DNA from: Brugia malayi
Lineage: Eukaryota; Nematoda; Chromadorea; Rhabditida; Onchocercidae
DNA length: 64,000 nt
Direction: 5' to 3'
Assembly: GCF_000002995.4 (NCBI RefSeq)
Contig: NW_025062479.1
Span: 14,060,221-14,124,220 of the forward strand
The notes under the pieces are model-generated. The model was not told the origin of the DNA. It worked only from the letters and a program-made list of their open reading frames with translations, and did no database searches. This document shows positions 24,417 through 38,726 of the stretch, piece after piece. How positions within the stretch are numbered: the first letter of the stretch is position 1; each line of letters starts with the position of its first letter. The position numbers and the translations under genes are program-made.

Positions 24417-27400
24417 AAACAGTATATTATATCATATTTGTGCTTAATTTTTATTATTCTCTTCTCTCAGTTTATATTCTGGTTTTTTCCTCTTTTTTTT
24501 TTTTGTTAGTTTTATTTTCATTTTCCCACATTAAATTGATTTTTACTTGTAATAATGATTTTTGCTCTCTATTATATGCTAATTTTCCTTTTCTTCATGA
24601 GAATATTTTAAATTAGTTTAATTATTTATGCGATATGAAGGCAGTTTTGTTTATGTATCATTTATGATAGTTGAGATTTTTCATTAGCTTTTACGGAATT
24701 TATAAATCTCAGGAAATAAAAAATTCAGAAGATGACCATATTTTAAATTCTTTTCGAATTTATTTCAGTAATTCATTAATGAATAATTGGAATATTTGTG
24801 TTCAGTCCAATTGTTAAGTCATCTATTTGTTCAATAAAAGATGCTTTAAGTATCATTTTGCAAAACTTTTGTTAGTTTGATGTTATTGTAATCATCAAGA
24901 AAAAAAAAAAAACTGTTACTATCTTTACCAAATCATACTGTACTAAAATTTTTGGTTTAAATTTAAAATTATAATTAATTATTATTACTTAATTACCAAC
25001 AAAAAGCAACAGATTTATTTCCTTAAAATAAATGAAATTTCAAGATAATTACAAAAATAAGTAAACTGAAACAAAAACAAAAAAGAACTGTGTAATAGAC
25101 CGAAAATTCAATTATATTCTCGTTTGTTTATTTAATTTTTTTTATTTAATAAAATAAATTGCAATCAAGAGGCTATGAAATTTAAATTTTTTAAATTTTG
25201 GAGTTAATAGAAATAGATTAATAGAATATTGAGAAAAATTGAATTTGCGATTAATAAAAAAATATATAGCAATCGCTTTTTATTTCGTCATGAATGAGTA
25301 ATTGTTGCGGAGAAATAAATTATAATTAAGAATATTTGAATTAATTAATTAATTTTTATTTAATGATAATGAGGATAGCAGCTGGCATTGTAATTTATCC
25401 ATTTTCGCTTCTAATGTATTTTTCCTAATATGCTCAAATGAATATTTCAATTTTGTTCTTGTTTTCAGATACAATTACTTTTTTTATCATAATTAAAATA
25501 ATTTAATAAACAATATATTGTCGTCTATGTCTTTTTTCTTAATTTTTTTCTTAAATTTTTTTAATTATCCAATGGAAATTTCCTTTTGATGGTTTTAAGC
25601 CTGAAATAAATTACAAGTTTAAAAGATTAGAGTGCAATAATAGTCTATCATGCAGAATTTAATGACTTACGTCGGTATGACATTACGGCTGCATTCTCTT
25701 AGGTTAGCATCACAAGAATCGAAGATTCAGTGTATGTACAATCAATGTTGTCGAAATTGGTGATAATGAATAGATTCCTGTTACAATAAAATAAAATGAT
25801 TTGATTTAGTAATTATTCATTTAATAATGACTAATAATTATTTTTAATTATATTGAAAAAATAGTAATCAAAAATCTGTAAATAACAAAAATAAATAAGC
25901 ACAAAAAAGCAAAATAAAATAAGTATCTTACAAAAAAAAAATTAAGAACCTCAAACATATAATAATCAAAACACAATCCTCTACATTCACTCCAAAAGTA
26001 AACAAACGACAGAGATGAGAATTTATAAAAACAAATTGTGAGAAATATTTTATAATCAAGAATAATACTTTCGTTATCAATGTTAATCACATACGCCTTG
26101 TTGACACTATGCTAACATATTGTTCAAAAACACTAAAACGGATAAAAACAAAAACAGTTAGATAACTATAATTTTCAATGATATACTTTGAGTGATAATT
26201 CTTATTTACTTATAAATTCAGTTTTATTGTGACAGGAATCTGTTCATCGCCGCAAATAAACAGCAGAGATGAGCGATTGAAACTTGATAAAAACAAATAA
26301 AGCCTGTTCTCAAAGTTCGCAAGTTATTTTATGAACACGTTCATGATCACGTTGCTCTAGTACAGACGTAATAACATTTGTTTGAATATTTGATGTGAAG
26401 TGAGAAATAAGATTTGAAGTGATTCTGTTGTGAAAATCCATCGTTGAACTAACTGATAATTGATTTATCTAATACCTTGAGTTTGGAGATGTTAATAATT
26501 TTTTTAAATTTTCCTTTAAGTTTAACTTTTTTTAAAAAAGTTTTATTGTTATTCAGTTCTTCTAATTTTGCTGGTTTTTTTTTTTTTTTTTTTTATCTTT
26601 GGTTATGTGTTTGATATCTTTAGGTGTTATTTGTTTTTTTTTTTTTTTTATGTTTATGGTTAGATTTAATTTTAGCCTGAAGTACTATGATCATTTTGTT
26701 TATTTCTTATTTTGTATTGGTTTATTATCTGTTTTTAGGTGTTTTAGCTTAAGTTGTAATTAGGGAATGATTTTCAGTTTTTATTTGTTTGCTTGTTTTT
26801 TTTTTTTTTTTTTTTCATTGTCTTGTATTTTTTTTTCTTGAAGTTTTTCTGAGGATAGTTGGGATACATAATAAAGCAGTTATACTCGAATAAAATAGAG
26901 GAAATGCGGGTAGGAAAAAGTCTTCAATGTTATTTTCAAACCATTCAATAAGTATAACGTTTCGCATGCTTAAATGAAGCGTAGAAATTTTAGACATATG
27001 AAAGAGTTTTCAAAATTTTTATAGCTTTTTAACTTATTAGGATAAAATAATATTAATTAAAAATTAAAATGGAATAAATTAATTAATTAAAAACTAGAAT
27101 AGCAATCATGTGTGCTTCAACTTTTGATAAACAGAATTGGCACTACTGAGATGAGCTAAACGTTGAAATTAAAAATTGAAACTTACTATGCAGAAATTTC
27201 GTTTGCATCACATATTATTCAAAATAGTAAATTGGAAATTGGTCTTTTTTTTACACATGAAATGATAATATGAAGCAATGGAAAATCAAAATTATTGGAA
27301 AAAGATGATTTAAATTCTCTGGGGAAAATTATCAATAGCGAAGTGATATTATGAAGTCATAAATAGTAGATGAATTGAATAAAAATGATTTATTTATGTG

Positions 27401-28046
27401 ATATTAGCATTCTGAGGACTGACATTTGCGCCTGAAGCATAATTTTACTATTATTACAGATGTGTATTTTGCATTCAAAAATTTATTGAGAATATAAAAA
27501 GAAATCAATTAATTGATATGATTGTCTCATTTTGTTGTATTAAAATTACTCAATATTTTAAAATTATTTTAATTTATAATTTATTGTTATTTCAATATTA
27601 GTTATTATTTTAAAAAGTGAAATTACTTATTATTTTGAAGTTTTAAAGTTTATTTCACTAATTCGAATTTCATTTATCTTTCTCAGTTACTCAAAATTAT
27701 TTTACATTCATTGATTTGTAAGTGAAAAATATACGAAGTCATCTATAATTCCCAAAATATTTACGTCTATTCGTACAAATACTATTTTATTAGTTTTTAT
27801 GATGCATGTTTTAATGTTCTTAATGTTACTTTTGATATTTTTGTCAACAAAATTTTGCTGAGGAAATATGTTTATGAAAATTACCAAAAATAAAATAAAA
27901 TAAAACATTAGCATAATACAATTATAATAATGCTGAAAAAATGGCATAACAATTACTTCTTACAATTAGATAACATTAAAACATTTTAATTGTTTTCTTA
28001 AATTATTTTATTGGAATGATTATGTGTGACATACACTGCGATATAT
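24417..28046. other. Intergenic, no gene seen
   Basis: It starts with the GnT-I 3' UTR; AATAAA at 24715-24720 and 24833-24838 are candidate poly(A) signals. Past these I see no supportable gene. A 60-codon minus-strand frame at 26815-26997 contains one hydrophobic stretch (FFLPAFPLFYSSITALLCIP) but has no partner exon or recognisable family. An inverted repeat pair (25762-25791 and 26222-26248) is listed separately. Confidence 0.55.
25762..26248. repeat. Inverted repeat pair bracketing about 430 bp
   Basis: Left GATAATGAATAGATTCC then TGTTACAATAAAA (25762-25791) matches the reverse complement of the right end (26222-26248, TTTTATTGTGACAGG then AATCTGTTCATC) with two substitutions and a 2-base indel. 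Inside and just past it, a CGACAGAGATGAG / CAGCAGAGATGAG motif occurs at about 26006 and 26260 followed by ATAAAAACAAA. This is the layout of a small non-autonomous element with terminal inverted repeats, but I see no clear target-site duplication. Confidence 0.4.
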
Positions 28047-29335
28047 TCAGGATGTTTGTTGTGTGCAATTTGGTTGTTGTTGTAATAACTGTTCTGGTAT
28101 CTGTTGCTGTATTTGTTGAATTTGAGTAAGTGATAGTGGTGCATACTGAATTCTGAAAAGTTGTTGTTGTGGTTGATGATGAATTGATTGATGTAGTTTT
28201 TCTGATAATTGTCGTTGCTGTTGTTCATACTGTTGCGGTTGATGTTGTTGTTGTGATGTTAATAATGACAATAGTAGTGATGAATGATGATGCTGTTGGT
28301 GCTGGTAGTAATAGCAGTTGTTGTTGTGATTCATCACACGCACGATTGTTATCACATGAATGATCGCATGATATACTGCATCGTTCAAGTGAGCCATTTT
28401 GCTGCATGCATTGTTGCATACAATTATTTTGACATAAATAAAGACAAACAGAAGAGTGTTGTATTTTATTTTCTTCATTAGCTGAAATTTGTTCCATTTT
28501 TGTTAAATATTGTTGTTCAGCTTGTTGATCAATAAATGTTGTTGATTGTTGTGACTGAACAAGTGGTGATAGTGAATAAGGATACATAGGTAATGAAGTG
28601 GAATAAACAACATTACCAGACAATAATGCTGTTTGATGAATGCATTGATCATAACAAGATTACATACAAAATGAAGCGCAAAATGAATGCTATGATTTAG
28701 CATATTATCATTTTTATTGTTTAATACTAATTGTTGATGTAATAATCCTTCTGATATTACTGGTTGTTGATCAATTGCTTTCACTATTGGATGTTGATGA
28801 TTTTGATCAGCAGATGTTATTGGTAAAGTGTTTTGTTGAATACATTGACAAAATGGTATACAATCTTGATTACAAATAATATTCTTATTATTATTGTTAT
28901 CTAAAAATTGGTCATATGGAATATCCAATTGTTAATCATTGAAATTTGAAATTATCATAGATGATGGTTTGCTTGATGCTGTCATCAATTTTGATATATT
29001 TGTTATTGATGGTATTGATTTGTTCAACTATATTTTTGATATTAAAGAAATACTATCCTGTTGTATGTTTGATTCCCATGTTTCATCCTGTTGTCGTTTT
29101 TGCTGTCGTTGTTGCTGTTGTTTTGGTATTCTTGAGAAAATTCAACAGATGAAATAGGTTGATCTATTTTACACATGTTTTGACAGGATTGTTGACAATG
29201 TAAATATTGCTTCTTCATGCATCTTTGAAGACAAATTGGAATCAGCGCTTCATTATTTCTTCGTAGTCGTCGCTGGTTTGCTACTACTATTTCGATTTGA
29301 TATTTTGATTTGGGTAGACATTTAACTAAAATTTT
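28047..29335 (-). pseudogene. Broken Gln/Asn- and Cys-rich gene with CX3C repeats
   Basis: Read on the minus strand from about 29335, coding-like text runs through three stretches in changing frames: about 29335-29120 (CLQRCMKK, then a CX3CX3C run), 29135-28640 (QQQQQRQQKRQQDE, NQDCIPFCQC) and about 28680-28290 (SVCLYLCQNNCMQQCMQQ, CSISCDHSCDNNRAC), then 28330-28047 (QQQHQPQQYEQQQRQLSEK, ending PNCTQQTS and a stop). Cysteines recur as CX3CX3CX3C. At least three frame changes and three in-frame stops (at places where CAA or CAG codons would fit) break it, and there is no clear start or signal peptide. One part could be bridged by a possible intron from GTATTT near 29052 to TTTTTAG near 28891, but the others cannot. 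It resembles nematode prion-like Q/N-rich (PQN/ABU style) proteins by composition only. Assembly error or a decayed gene are both possible. Confidence 0.5.
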
Positions 29336-32300
29336 CCGATATATATATATATACAGGTAGATAGATAGATCAATAAATCATCGGAAATATCTATCCGGTT
29401 TAGAAGTAATTCACTTTACTTAAACAAACAAATAAAAAAAATGTTTTGCAATAACCAACATTAACTCGAAATATTACATCCAGTTACATAATAGTTCAAA
29501 TTACAAAAAAAAAAAAAAATGAAGTGGATAAAAATTTACTGTTATCAAACAATTGCTTTTTATAACAATTAAATAGCAATGTTTGAATATTTATGCAAAT
29601 AAAAATTTTTTCTTGTAACAATTGAAAATCTTGAAAATTTATTTTAATACAATGACGTCATACCTATTTATAAACTTTTTTTTTCAATTTTCTTTACTGT
29701 TTAATGCCATTTTGTCGTTTCTTTCCTTTTTTTATATATAATATTTAAATTAATTAGTTTATGAAGGCATAGCATTGCTGATTGTGTGAATATCCTGAAA
29801 ACAAATTTTTTTATTATCATTTTTTACTTCACTATAAATTTAAGAACAACTTTAGAGAATCATTACAAATTGAAGAACAAATTAAAGTAATCACTCTAAA
29901 TTTGCGAATAAATTTAACAAATCACTACTAATTATAAATTTGCAAATTTAAAAATTTATTTAGGAAACAGAATATATATGAATGACACCAATTTAGTCAG
30001 GAAAAAAAATTTCTTTTTTTTTTTTTTTGTTAGACTGGTTTTAGTATAAATGATAAAGAAGTGATAAGAGAAGAGAGAAAAAAATTACTCACCAAATTTA
30101 TAAGCAAATAACAATCTTAAATTTGTAAAAACTAATATATACTTTGCTGCAAAATGATGCATATAACTTTCCACGATATGTAATTCGTTATAATAATTAA
30201 TTATTTATTGCAATCATTTTAAAATTATTTTACTTTAAAAATTCGAACATAATTAATTTATAATCATCCATCAGATATGAATTAAATCTTATATTATCAA
30301 TAAGAATATTACGAAATAATTATTTATCAAACTATGAATCAAAATTTAAATTATATTGTAACTACTTTGCAAATAAACTTTATCTTTTTCTATTCAAAAT
30401 TAACAGCTTTCTTGTCAATTTTATCAATCTTAAAAGGCAGAAAAAAAATTCTTTTAAATCACAAATTTGCATAATGTTCACTAATTATTCAATGCTTTAT
30501 CATTAAAAAGTTATTCACCGTAGCACATATTAAAGCATTTTGTATCGATTTCTTTGAAAAAAAAAAAAAAAAAAGAAAATTAATTCATTAATCAATTCAT
30601 ATTTCCTCTCTTACTTTTTAGTTACTTTTCTTTTTTCATACTTTTCCTTATACAAAAGTTATTTTCAATGAATAAAAAATATGCGTGAAAAAATTATTCT
30701 CAACCCCTTATTTCATTCTTTTATGCTTCTTTTTTTTTCTCTTTCTCCCAAATAATTTTAACCTTCTATTTTTTATAAATTATTCTCAAACTAGAATAAA
30801 TTATAAATATGTATTTGAAATTTTACAAATAAGCTTTAAAATATTGTTTAACTACTAATTTTTGTATGATATACTTATGTCTAAGAATCTATTATGATAA
30901 TTTCTGAAATATTTTAATTCAAACGAAATTTTATTATTTTTTTCCTTACATTTTAAAAAGATCATAACGGATTTGCTATAAAAACTAACCGTTTTTTTAG
31001 CTTTTATGCCCTAATCGATTGAGTTAGCAAGTGAAAATAAGAAATGCAAAATCAGTAAAATGAAAATAAATTATAATGAAATGATTTAAATCTATCTATA
31101 TCAATATATATATATATATAATTGAATTTGATTAATTTCAATAGAATGCAGTCTAAGATTTAAAAAAATGTCAATAAAATGTAGCCAAAAAATTTTTTTT
31201 AGAAAGAAAAAGAAAAACTGATGAAATCTCATGTTTCTGAAAAAATATTTTGAATGCGATAATGTCGTTATATAAAAAAAGAGACAGCTAAAATTTAGTA
31301 TATATCATTTGCTGAAAAAAACATTTAAAAGTTCCATTTGAATTTACTATTCTCAAATTTCTGAAACAAACTTAAAAATTATTTAAATTTCCTCTACATG
31401 CATATACTTTTTTTGCCTTTACAAGAAATAGGTATCAGTTTAACAATTAACTTATTTCAATAATTTTAATCATCTAGTTAATCATTCTTTCTAAATTTTT
31501 TTTCTTCAATAATTATTGAAAGTCCATTAATCACACATCTGTATGGATTAGATTATAAAAGCTTAAAATATATAATGTGAATTTAAATATTATAATTTAA
31601 AATGAAATGTAACACTTATGATTTTCTTTTTTTTGAGATGTATAGTATGTTACAGGATCAACTTACAATCATATGAGCATTAAAATTTTTTTCCTAGTCT
31701 AATCATTTTATTTATTTATTTATTTGTTTATTAATTTTTAAAATATGGCATTAGTTTTATTTTTCCTTAAATTTAATCCAGCTATACAATATTTCGATGA
31801 TTCAATTAATTTTTCTTAAAAAGACATGTGACAGTGGTGCAATAGAATTCAGTTATTGCTGGATTAAACAAACAAGCATTCAAGTTAGAAGAAAAAGAAT
31901 CGAAAATTTATTTTATCATTGTTGTTGTTGTTTTTTTTTTTTTTTTTTCTTTTTATCTTTTTCCAGAAATATTAATAAAATTAATACAAATATTTGATAA
32001 AAAAGAATAATTTATTGTGTAGAGGAACAATTTAAAGCATATTATTATTTCATTTTTTTGAAATTTTAACTTTTTGTAAAAATCTTATAAAATATATTTT
32101 GTTGAAAATATTCTTACAAATGTAGGAATATCTTAATTTTTAATAAATGTAAGAATTTTATCCAATTCTTCTTCATTCATATCTGCTTGACCTCTTTTGA
32201 TATATCATGTGTAGTTTCATCAATAAGCAAATTTTTATTTAAATATTTTTCTCTTCTTTAATTGCAATAAAAAAGTCATTAGCAATATGAATTAATTTGA

Positions 32301-33360
32301 TAAATTATAAAATTTGTTAAGAATCAAGAAATTATAGAATCTGTAATTATATCATATCTCTGATTTAATTTGAAATAACGTGGATGACAATGGTGATAGG
32401 AATGACATTGATGATAAGAATGACAATGACGACAAGATACGATGAAAATAATTAATTTAAGTACAACAATTAATTTGATGAATATTATATCTATAAAAAA
32501 TAATGCATACAGCAATTAATTTTAAAGAGTATTATATCTATCAAACAAAAATTTGTTACGAATTAAAAAGTTTAAACATTCGGAAAGTTAAAACTAAACA
32601 TTACGATTTAGTAATCATATAAAATATTTCAAAGAGATAAACAAACTAACATTTGCAAAAAAGAGATGAAAAGTGAAAGTGATAAAAGAATGATTAAAGA
32701 TTGCTAAGAAATAGAATAGAGGCAGATGAAAAATGAATTTAAGTATTAGAAGTGAGAATAGATTTTTATTGAACATATTTGAGAGAAATGATTGAAAAAG
32801 AGAAAATAAAATAAAGCTAGTTGAAAAAAGGATATTTGAGAGAGTTAGTCAATATAGTGTGATGAAATAAAATAAAGAAATCATAGACAAATTTTAACTA
32901 AAAACATAGATGTTAGCTTGGCTAGCTAGCTAACTCACATAGTTTGCTTATATTCTCATTTGTCAACAATTTTTAACTCTCATCGTTCTGTCATCTATCT
33001 TTTTACAATGTGTGCATTTATGCAAAATTATGTGTCATAGAAGAATTAGCCACTTTTCTCTTTTCAAGCAATCATTCTTGATAAAGTTTAGCGTAGTTTT
33101 TTTTCCTTTTCCTTTTTCATTTCAGCCTAAATGTTTTATTTAAGTTATTTGTTAGCCATATTTCATGTTAACATCGAATTTTTACCAATTTTTTTAATTT
33201 CATTATCAAAAACCTCCTCTCTTTCTTCCTGTCATTTTTTTTTTTTGTTTTTTATTATGAAATGAGGAATTTTAGATTAAACAATTAATAAGTGAAGAAT
33301 GCAAGTAAAATAATTACTATTCAATGGTTCTTCTATTGTCCACTAGAATATTACTTACCC

Positions 33361-33455
33361 GTTCAATTCTAAATAATTTATCGGGAAGTTCCGTTCAATT
33401 CCAAGTATTACCGGAAATTCGCGTCCAATTCTAGGTAATCTACCAGAAATCTGCC
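33361..33455. repeat. Three diverged 30-33-bp tandem units
   Basis: Units begin at 33361 (GTTCAATTCTAAATAATTTA), 33393 (GTTCAATTCCAAGTATTACC) and 33423 (GTCCAATTCTAGGTAATCTA), each followed by a CGGRAAkTyCS-like end. Local GC is clearly above the surroundings. Confidence 0.7.
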
Positions 33456-36400
33456 GGAAATACCGGAAACTTCACCTCTTCCCCTTCTAACTAAAAAAAC
33501 CTAAGTAGCCGTCCTTCTTTTTAACGTATCATTCATCCATTTCACGATGACATTTCATTTGGGCTGCGTTAATTCTAAGCATAAATCCATAATGGATATA
33601 AGTGGGGAGTATTTCGTATAAGCTGTGGTATTGCTAGATTAGTTAGCTTGGGTAAGTATCTATTTTCAAATAATAGTTAAGATGCTGATTAAGCCACTGA
33701 AATGTGCTGGAAGTTAGAGTTAAGCTTATTCAGTATGTTTACTGAATTATCTTTACCTTATCTTTTTCTTATTATAAATGTTTGTTTGACAGTTTAAATT
33801 GTGACTGCAACATAATGCATTCACTTAATCATTCATTTCTACAATAATTGAACATATTTTTCTCATTCCATAACATCAATTATTAATATTTATAGTTACA
33901 ATTATTAATGAATCTGCAGAAATTCATAATCACTTTAATATTTTCAGTAAAAATTTAATTAGTTATTTGGAAAAGGAAAACTTAGAATGATTATTACTAT
34001 TGTTATTATTATTAATTACTCATTAAATGAAGAGTTATTATATTTGGTAGTTATATTAATTGCAATTATTACTGTGAATATTACAAAAGCAAAGAAGCGG
34101 AAAACGAAACACAATATAGTTATTTTGAAATATTATTATATTCCAACTGTATTCCAATTTCAGCATCATCTTATAGCTAATGTTTAGCATATTTTACAGC
34201 TTTTCCGTATTTTGGTTTAATAAAATTCATCAAAATGATCTGCAACTATACTTTCTATTTTAAACTTTCATAAAAGTCTTTTTTTTTTTTTGTTTTCTTT
34301 TTTCTCTTCCAGTCTATGAAATACACATTCATTGATACATAGGAATTATTTGTAGTAGATATCTTTCATATATTCCACACTTCATGTGCTTATATCATAT
34401 CTGTTTTGTTTATTTAAGATGAAAGATATATCATTACTCATCTCATTGTTCAGACATCAGAAGTTATTCATCCGTTTATTCATATTTATGAAATCCTTTA
34501 GCAGGATTATTCGACTTGCTAATAATTTAACTCGGGATTTATATAAATTCAATCATTAGCAAGAAATCATATGTCTGTTATTACTAATTTTTAAGTACTG
34601 TTTATTATATAAATAATATCTTTTAACCATTTTCAGTTATTTATTACAAAGTTCTAAAAGTAAAAGTTAAGAAACCTTAAATTAAGTTAATTAGTAATAT
34701 TGGTTAGTAAATTAATATTCTCATGGGCGCCTTATATTTACAGTTAATTTTTGTCTGGAAGTAATAATTTGGGCATTATTTATTAGCTTTGATTTCTCTT
34801 TTTAATTCATTAAATTGTATAATATTTATACAAATTATGCATTCCTAAGCCTTTTCATTTGTGAGTGCTCTAGGATATTTTAAATCCATCATGGAAAATT
34901 ATGCTTCCAGAATACACTGAACAAATCGGATTCTATCGGCTTACTTCTTTTTTAATTTCAGTTCAATTTTAAAACAGTTTTGGTTTGTGTCGTATTTGGA
35001 TACGTATTACAAGAAACGTAAACTAACTGTGTAATGGTAGTTGTTATTTACTCACTGCAAAGGGTTTTCAGGTATACTTTATCATATTTATCTTTTTTTA
35101 TTTCATTATGAAAGACCATTACATTATCATAATTATTATTATGAATTATTGTGTTGGCAGGATTGTTGCTGATGGTTGTTTTATTTGTAAAATTTGCAGC
35201 TTCATTTCAGATTCAGTTAGTGAAAATGCATTAATTCAAGCTTAAGTAAAGATATACTTTTAAAAAGTGGTCTTATCTTGATCATAAGCTTACAAATCGT
35301 AAATAACTTACAATGAAATAAGTAATGAATAAATAAATATTTGAAGAATTAGTTTGAAGTGAAATTGTTCCTCAGTTTGTTTTGATAAATAGTCATTCTT
35401 TAATTTTTATTGTTTATTTTATTTTTTTTCAAATGAAGGGCAAATTTTGTGGCAAAACACTTAAGAAAAAATAGAAATTAAGTTGATTTCCATAAATTAT
35501 TACTTCTTAACATAATCGTATATTTATTTTATGCCTAGAAGTATTTTTTTATGATGGTGCATTTTATTTTAAGGAAGTGAGTCGGTTGTTACTCGAAGAA
35601 TAAATACGAATCCCTGTATTCTGCTTTGTTTCAGCCATATTAAGCTTAGCACTTCCGCACTTTTATATGAAGTGCTATTTCTTTAAAAAAGAGTATTATG
35701 TTTATCAGTATGCACTTATTTTTTTTTTTTTTATACAGATTTGTTTAATTCTCTATGAATTTACATATATAATAGAAGTAGTTTTAATATTGTTGATTAG
35801 GGAGAATTAAGCAAAGGAGAACTGTTGAATTTCATAATTTTTAGTTCCTTTTTAATTATTCACAAGATATAAGAGATATTCATCTTACAAAGTAAACCAG
35901 AAGCATGTTAAATATTAACTCCATTATAAGATGAAATAGTTTTGTACTGAACTATTGACTGTTTCGAGGTATGAAATACAAATGAATTAAAATTATTGCA
36001 CCATTTATCAACATCACGAACATTTTAGTTATTTCGAAGTTTTTGATAAATTTCTTTTGGTTGCTGAAATAAAATTCGTCATAGCATATTATTACGTAAG
36101 TCTAGCATATTCATTTGACACTGAAAATTGGTTCAACAAGTATTTTTTTCCTTTTTTTCGACTGATCGATTATTTGTTTTGGTTTCCGTCTCATTTTTAA
36201 ATGAAACATTAGGCAGAGGTATCATGCTTTGTTGAGTTTTCAAAGTTTACTGTAGGAATGTGAAGTACAAATACATTTTTCCTTTTTTACTGAAAATTTT
36301 CTAAGTATTCAAGTTAGATAAATTGAATTAATTTATTAATATAGAGCGATAAAAGTTTTGTTCCATTACTGAGTAGCTCAATTTAGGTCATTGTTAAGTT

Positions 36401-38538
36401 ATTGTTATGTTTCCTACTATAATACCAAACATAGCTATGAACGTCGAATTGAAAAGTTTTGTTCTCTTTTAAATGTTATTTGAAATGATATTTCAAAAAT
36501 TTTTTGATCTTTCACATTTTGCTATAGTATGCTGCTGAAGGTGGTATATAATTGTAAAATTTTCTTTAGGGGTAAGCAATACCTGTGATATTCATGAATT
36601 CTTTAATTTGTTCAATTACAGTTTTCTTTCATTAAATTCATAAAGTTATTGATTTGTACATATATGTTGGCATATTTTTTATAGTAAGGGATAAATTTAT
36701 AAAACTTTAAATTTAGGAATGAATTAAATTTTTTTTAAATTATTTGCCAGGTTTTTTCTTTTTTTCTTCAAATAATTAACTTTCTCAGAACTATGAAGCA
36801 AAAGAATAAATGAAGCGCAAAAAGGAAAAGAAAAGTTTATTTGGAGGAAATAAGACAAACATCATTCTTTTATTAATAGTGATTCATTTATTTTCCACGT
36901 AATGTATTCAAAAGAGGTTTAGTTTTTTTTTTTTTAATTGAAATGATGAAAGTAGTAGTATGTGTTGTGAATTGCTTATTCATAAAGGACTATTGCTTAA
37001 GAGGAGACTATTATTATGTAAAATCATTTGTTTCATAGATACATGTAGAAAACATAGCCAAATTCAATGCATGCCATTCAGGACAGTTGAAAATTTTACA
37101 GAAATGCTACTGATGTTTAATAAGAAAAAAAAAAAAAAAATTGTAATAAAATCGGAGGAAAATAACCAATTCATTTTTTTTTCTTCTATTTGTTCATTTA
37201 CAATTTTTCTTGAGCATTAATTGATCATTTCGAATTTTATCTACTTTAGAATTTGATGAAGTCGAATTAATAAAGATCCATAAATGATTCGATCTTGATA
37301 TATGTCATTTGCTGGTCGAATTTTCAGTTTAAGAAAATAAAATCTTTTTAGCTGTAGTAAATGGTTAAAGAAGCAGTTAGAAGCGTTGTTTGCCATTTGC
37401 ACAACAAAACTCTTCCTGCTTTTCTCATTTAAAATTTATTTGCCAAGGATCTGCTGTACTTTTAGTTTTACTTTATTAACTCTGTAAATTTTCAAACAGT
37501 ATTTTTCTTGTTGCAATTATTACTGGGCTTTGCAATTTTTATTGAACTTGTGATGCGAATATATTACATTGAAACTCGTTTGCTAAAGTTAGTTTATCAA
37601 ATGAATTCTAGGTTGTATATTTTTGTACTTTTATGCATATATAGTTTATAGCTTATGAACTCTAGAAGTCTAAATTATTATTCCATTATTTCATCCTGAC
37701 ATGGTCAGGCATTAACTTCCCTAAAGGGATTTGTATTGCTAGCTGTTTATTTTCAGTAATTGCATCTGTTGATTAAGCTGTCGACTACATAGTCCATTTA
37801 AAAGCAGTTTGTTAATCAATTAAACTTAAATCCAGTGCTTGAGAGAGTTGGACTTTTAACTTTAACAAAGTATTGGTTTTAGAATTTTATATCTACTAAC
37901 TGCCAATTAACTAAATGGTTTTGTAAATGCAACAATATTAATCCAGTCTGTTTCATTTCAATTTCTAGTAGAACCATTGTGAAAGACATGGTATATGTAA
38001 TTTGTAATTTTCCATTTGAAAACTACAAATATCTTCGTTCCTTTTTTAATTAAGCCTTTTCATGATCTCTGCTTCTATCGAATTTCGTATGTCTAGCATA
38101 AAAAAAAAAGTTCGATTTGAGTGTTTGTTTCATGCACGCGATATTAAGCGCTCTTTTCCTGTGTTTTGTATAGCACTTCATTTCCTGAATAGGTAGAATG
38201 GTAAATTCTCAAACTAAGTAAATATCATTTTTTTTTTATTTTGTTTTTAATGGTAAAAATTAAAAAGTACAAACAAAATATATCACTGAAACAAATTTTA
38301 TTTGCTTCATTCGGTTACGCCATGCGTATGTCATACTTTTCTAGTTGTTTTACTTGATATTTCATATTAACTATGAAGAAAGATATAGCACTTTATTCAT
38401 CATTATAGGTACAATTGGTTTTGCATGGGTTTATTACTTCATTAGAAACCATTTACATTTAATGGTCCATTTTTGCCTCACTAACTGGATCTGTTAGTAG
38501 TAAAGCTTTTTTTTTTTTCTTTTCTTTTTTTTTTTCAG

Positions 38539-38726
38539 CCTAAACGCAGAAGTTGGAGAATATTGTCGAGCACAGCACCATTGAATTGTATCTTTTTGTT
38601 TTTTGTTTTTTTTTACGACCAGCAAAACTTAGCCCCACAGTGGAAGTTTTACTGTTTGTGCAGGGGCAGTTGGATTATTGCAAACAATTATTCTCATCAT
38701 ACGAATTTTTCATTTATTATTCTCAG
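38539..38726 (+). other. Exon-like island, possible 5' non-coding exon
   Basis: A long pyrimidine tract ending in TTTTTCAG (to 38538) opens a 188-base block of richer base composition that closes with TCTCAG followed by the donor GTCAGT at 38727. Two plus-strand frames (from 38553 and 38563) stay open across it, but neither gives a recognisable protein and both run on into poly-T. I read it as a possible untranslated exon, perhaps of the PRL phosphatase gene downstream. Confidence 0.35.

Noticed and set aside
26335..26365. GAACACGTTC palindrome
   Set aside because: A 10-base palindrome with no nearby gene start is not enough to call a regulatory site.
26815..26997. 60-codon minus-strand frame with one hydrophobic stretch
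   Set aside because: Too short to call a receptor fragment, no splice partners, no family seen.
32324..32515. Cys/His-rich minus-strand frame (HCHSYHQCHSYHHCHP)
   Set aside because: Comes from a short GATGACAAT-type tandem repeat; not a zinc-binding domain.
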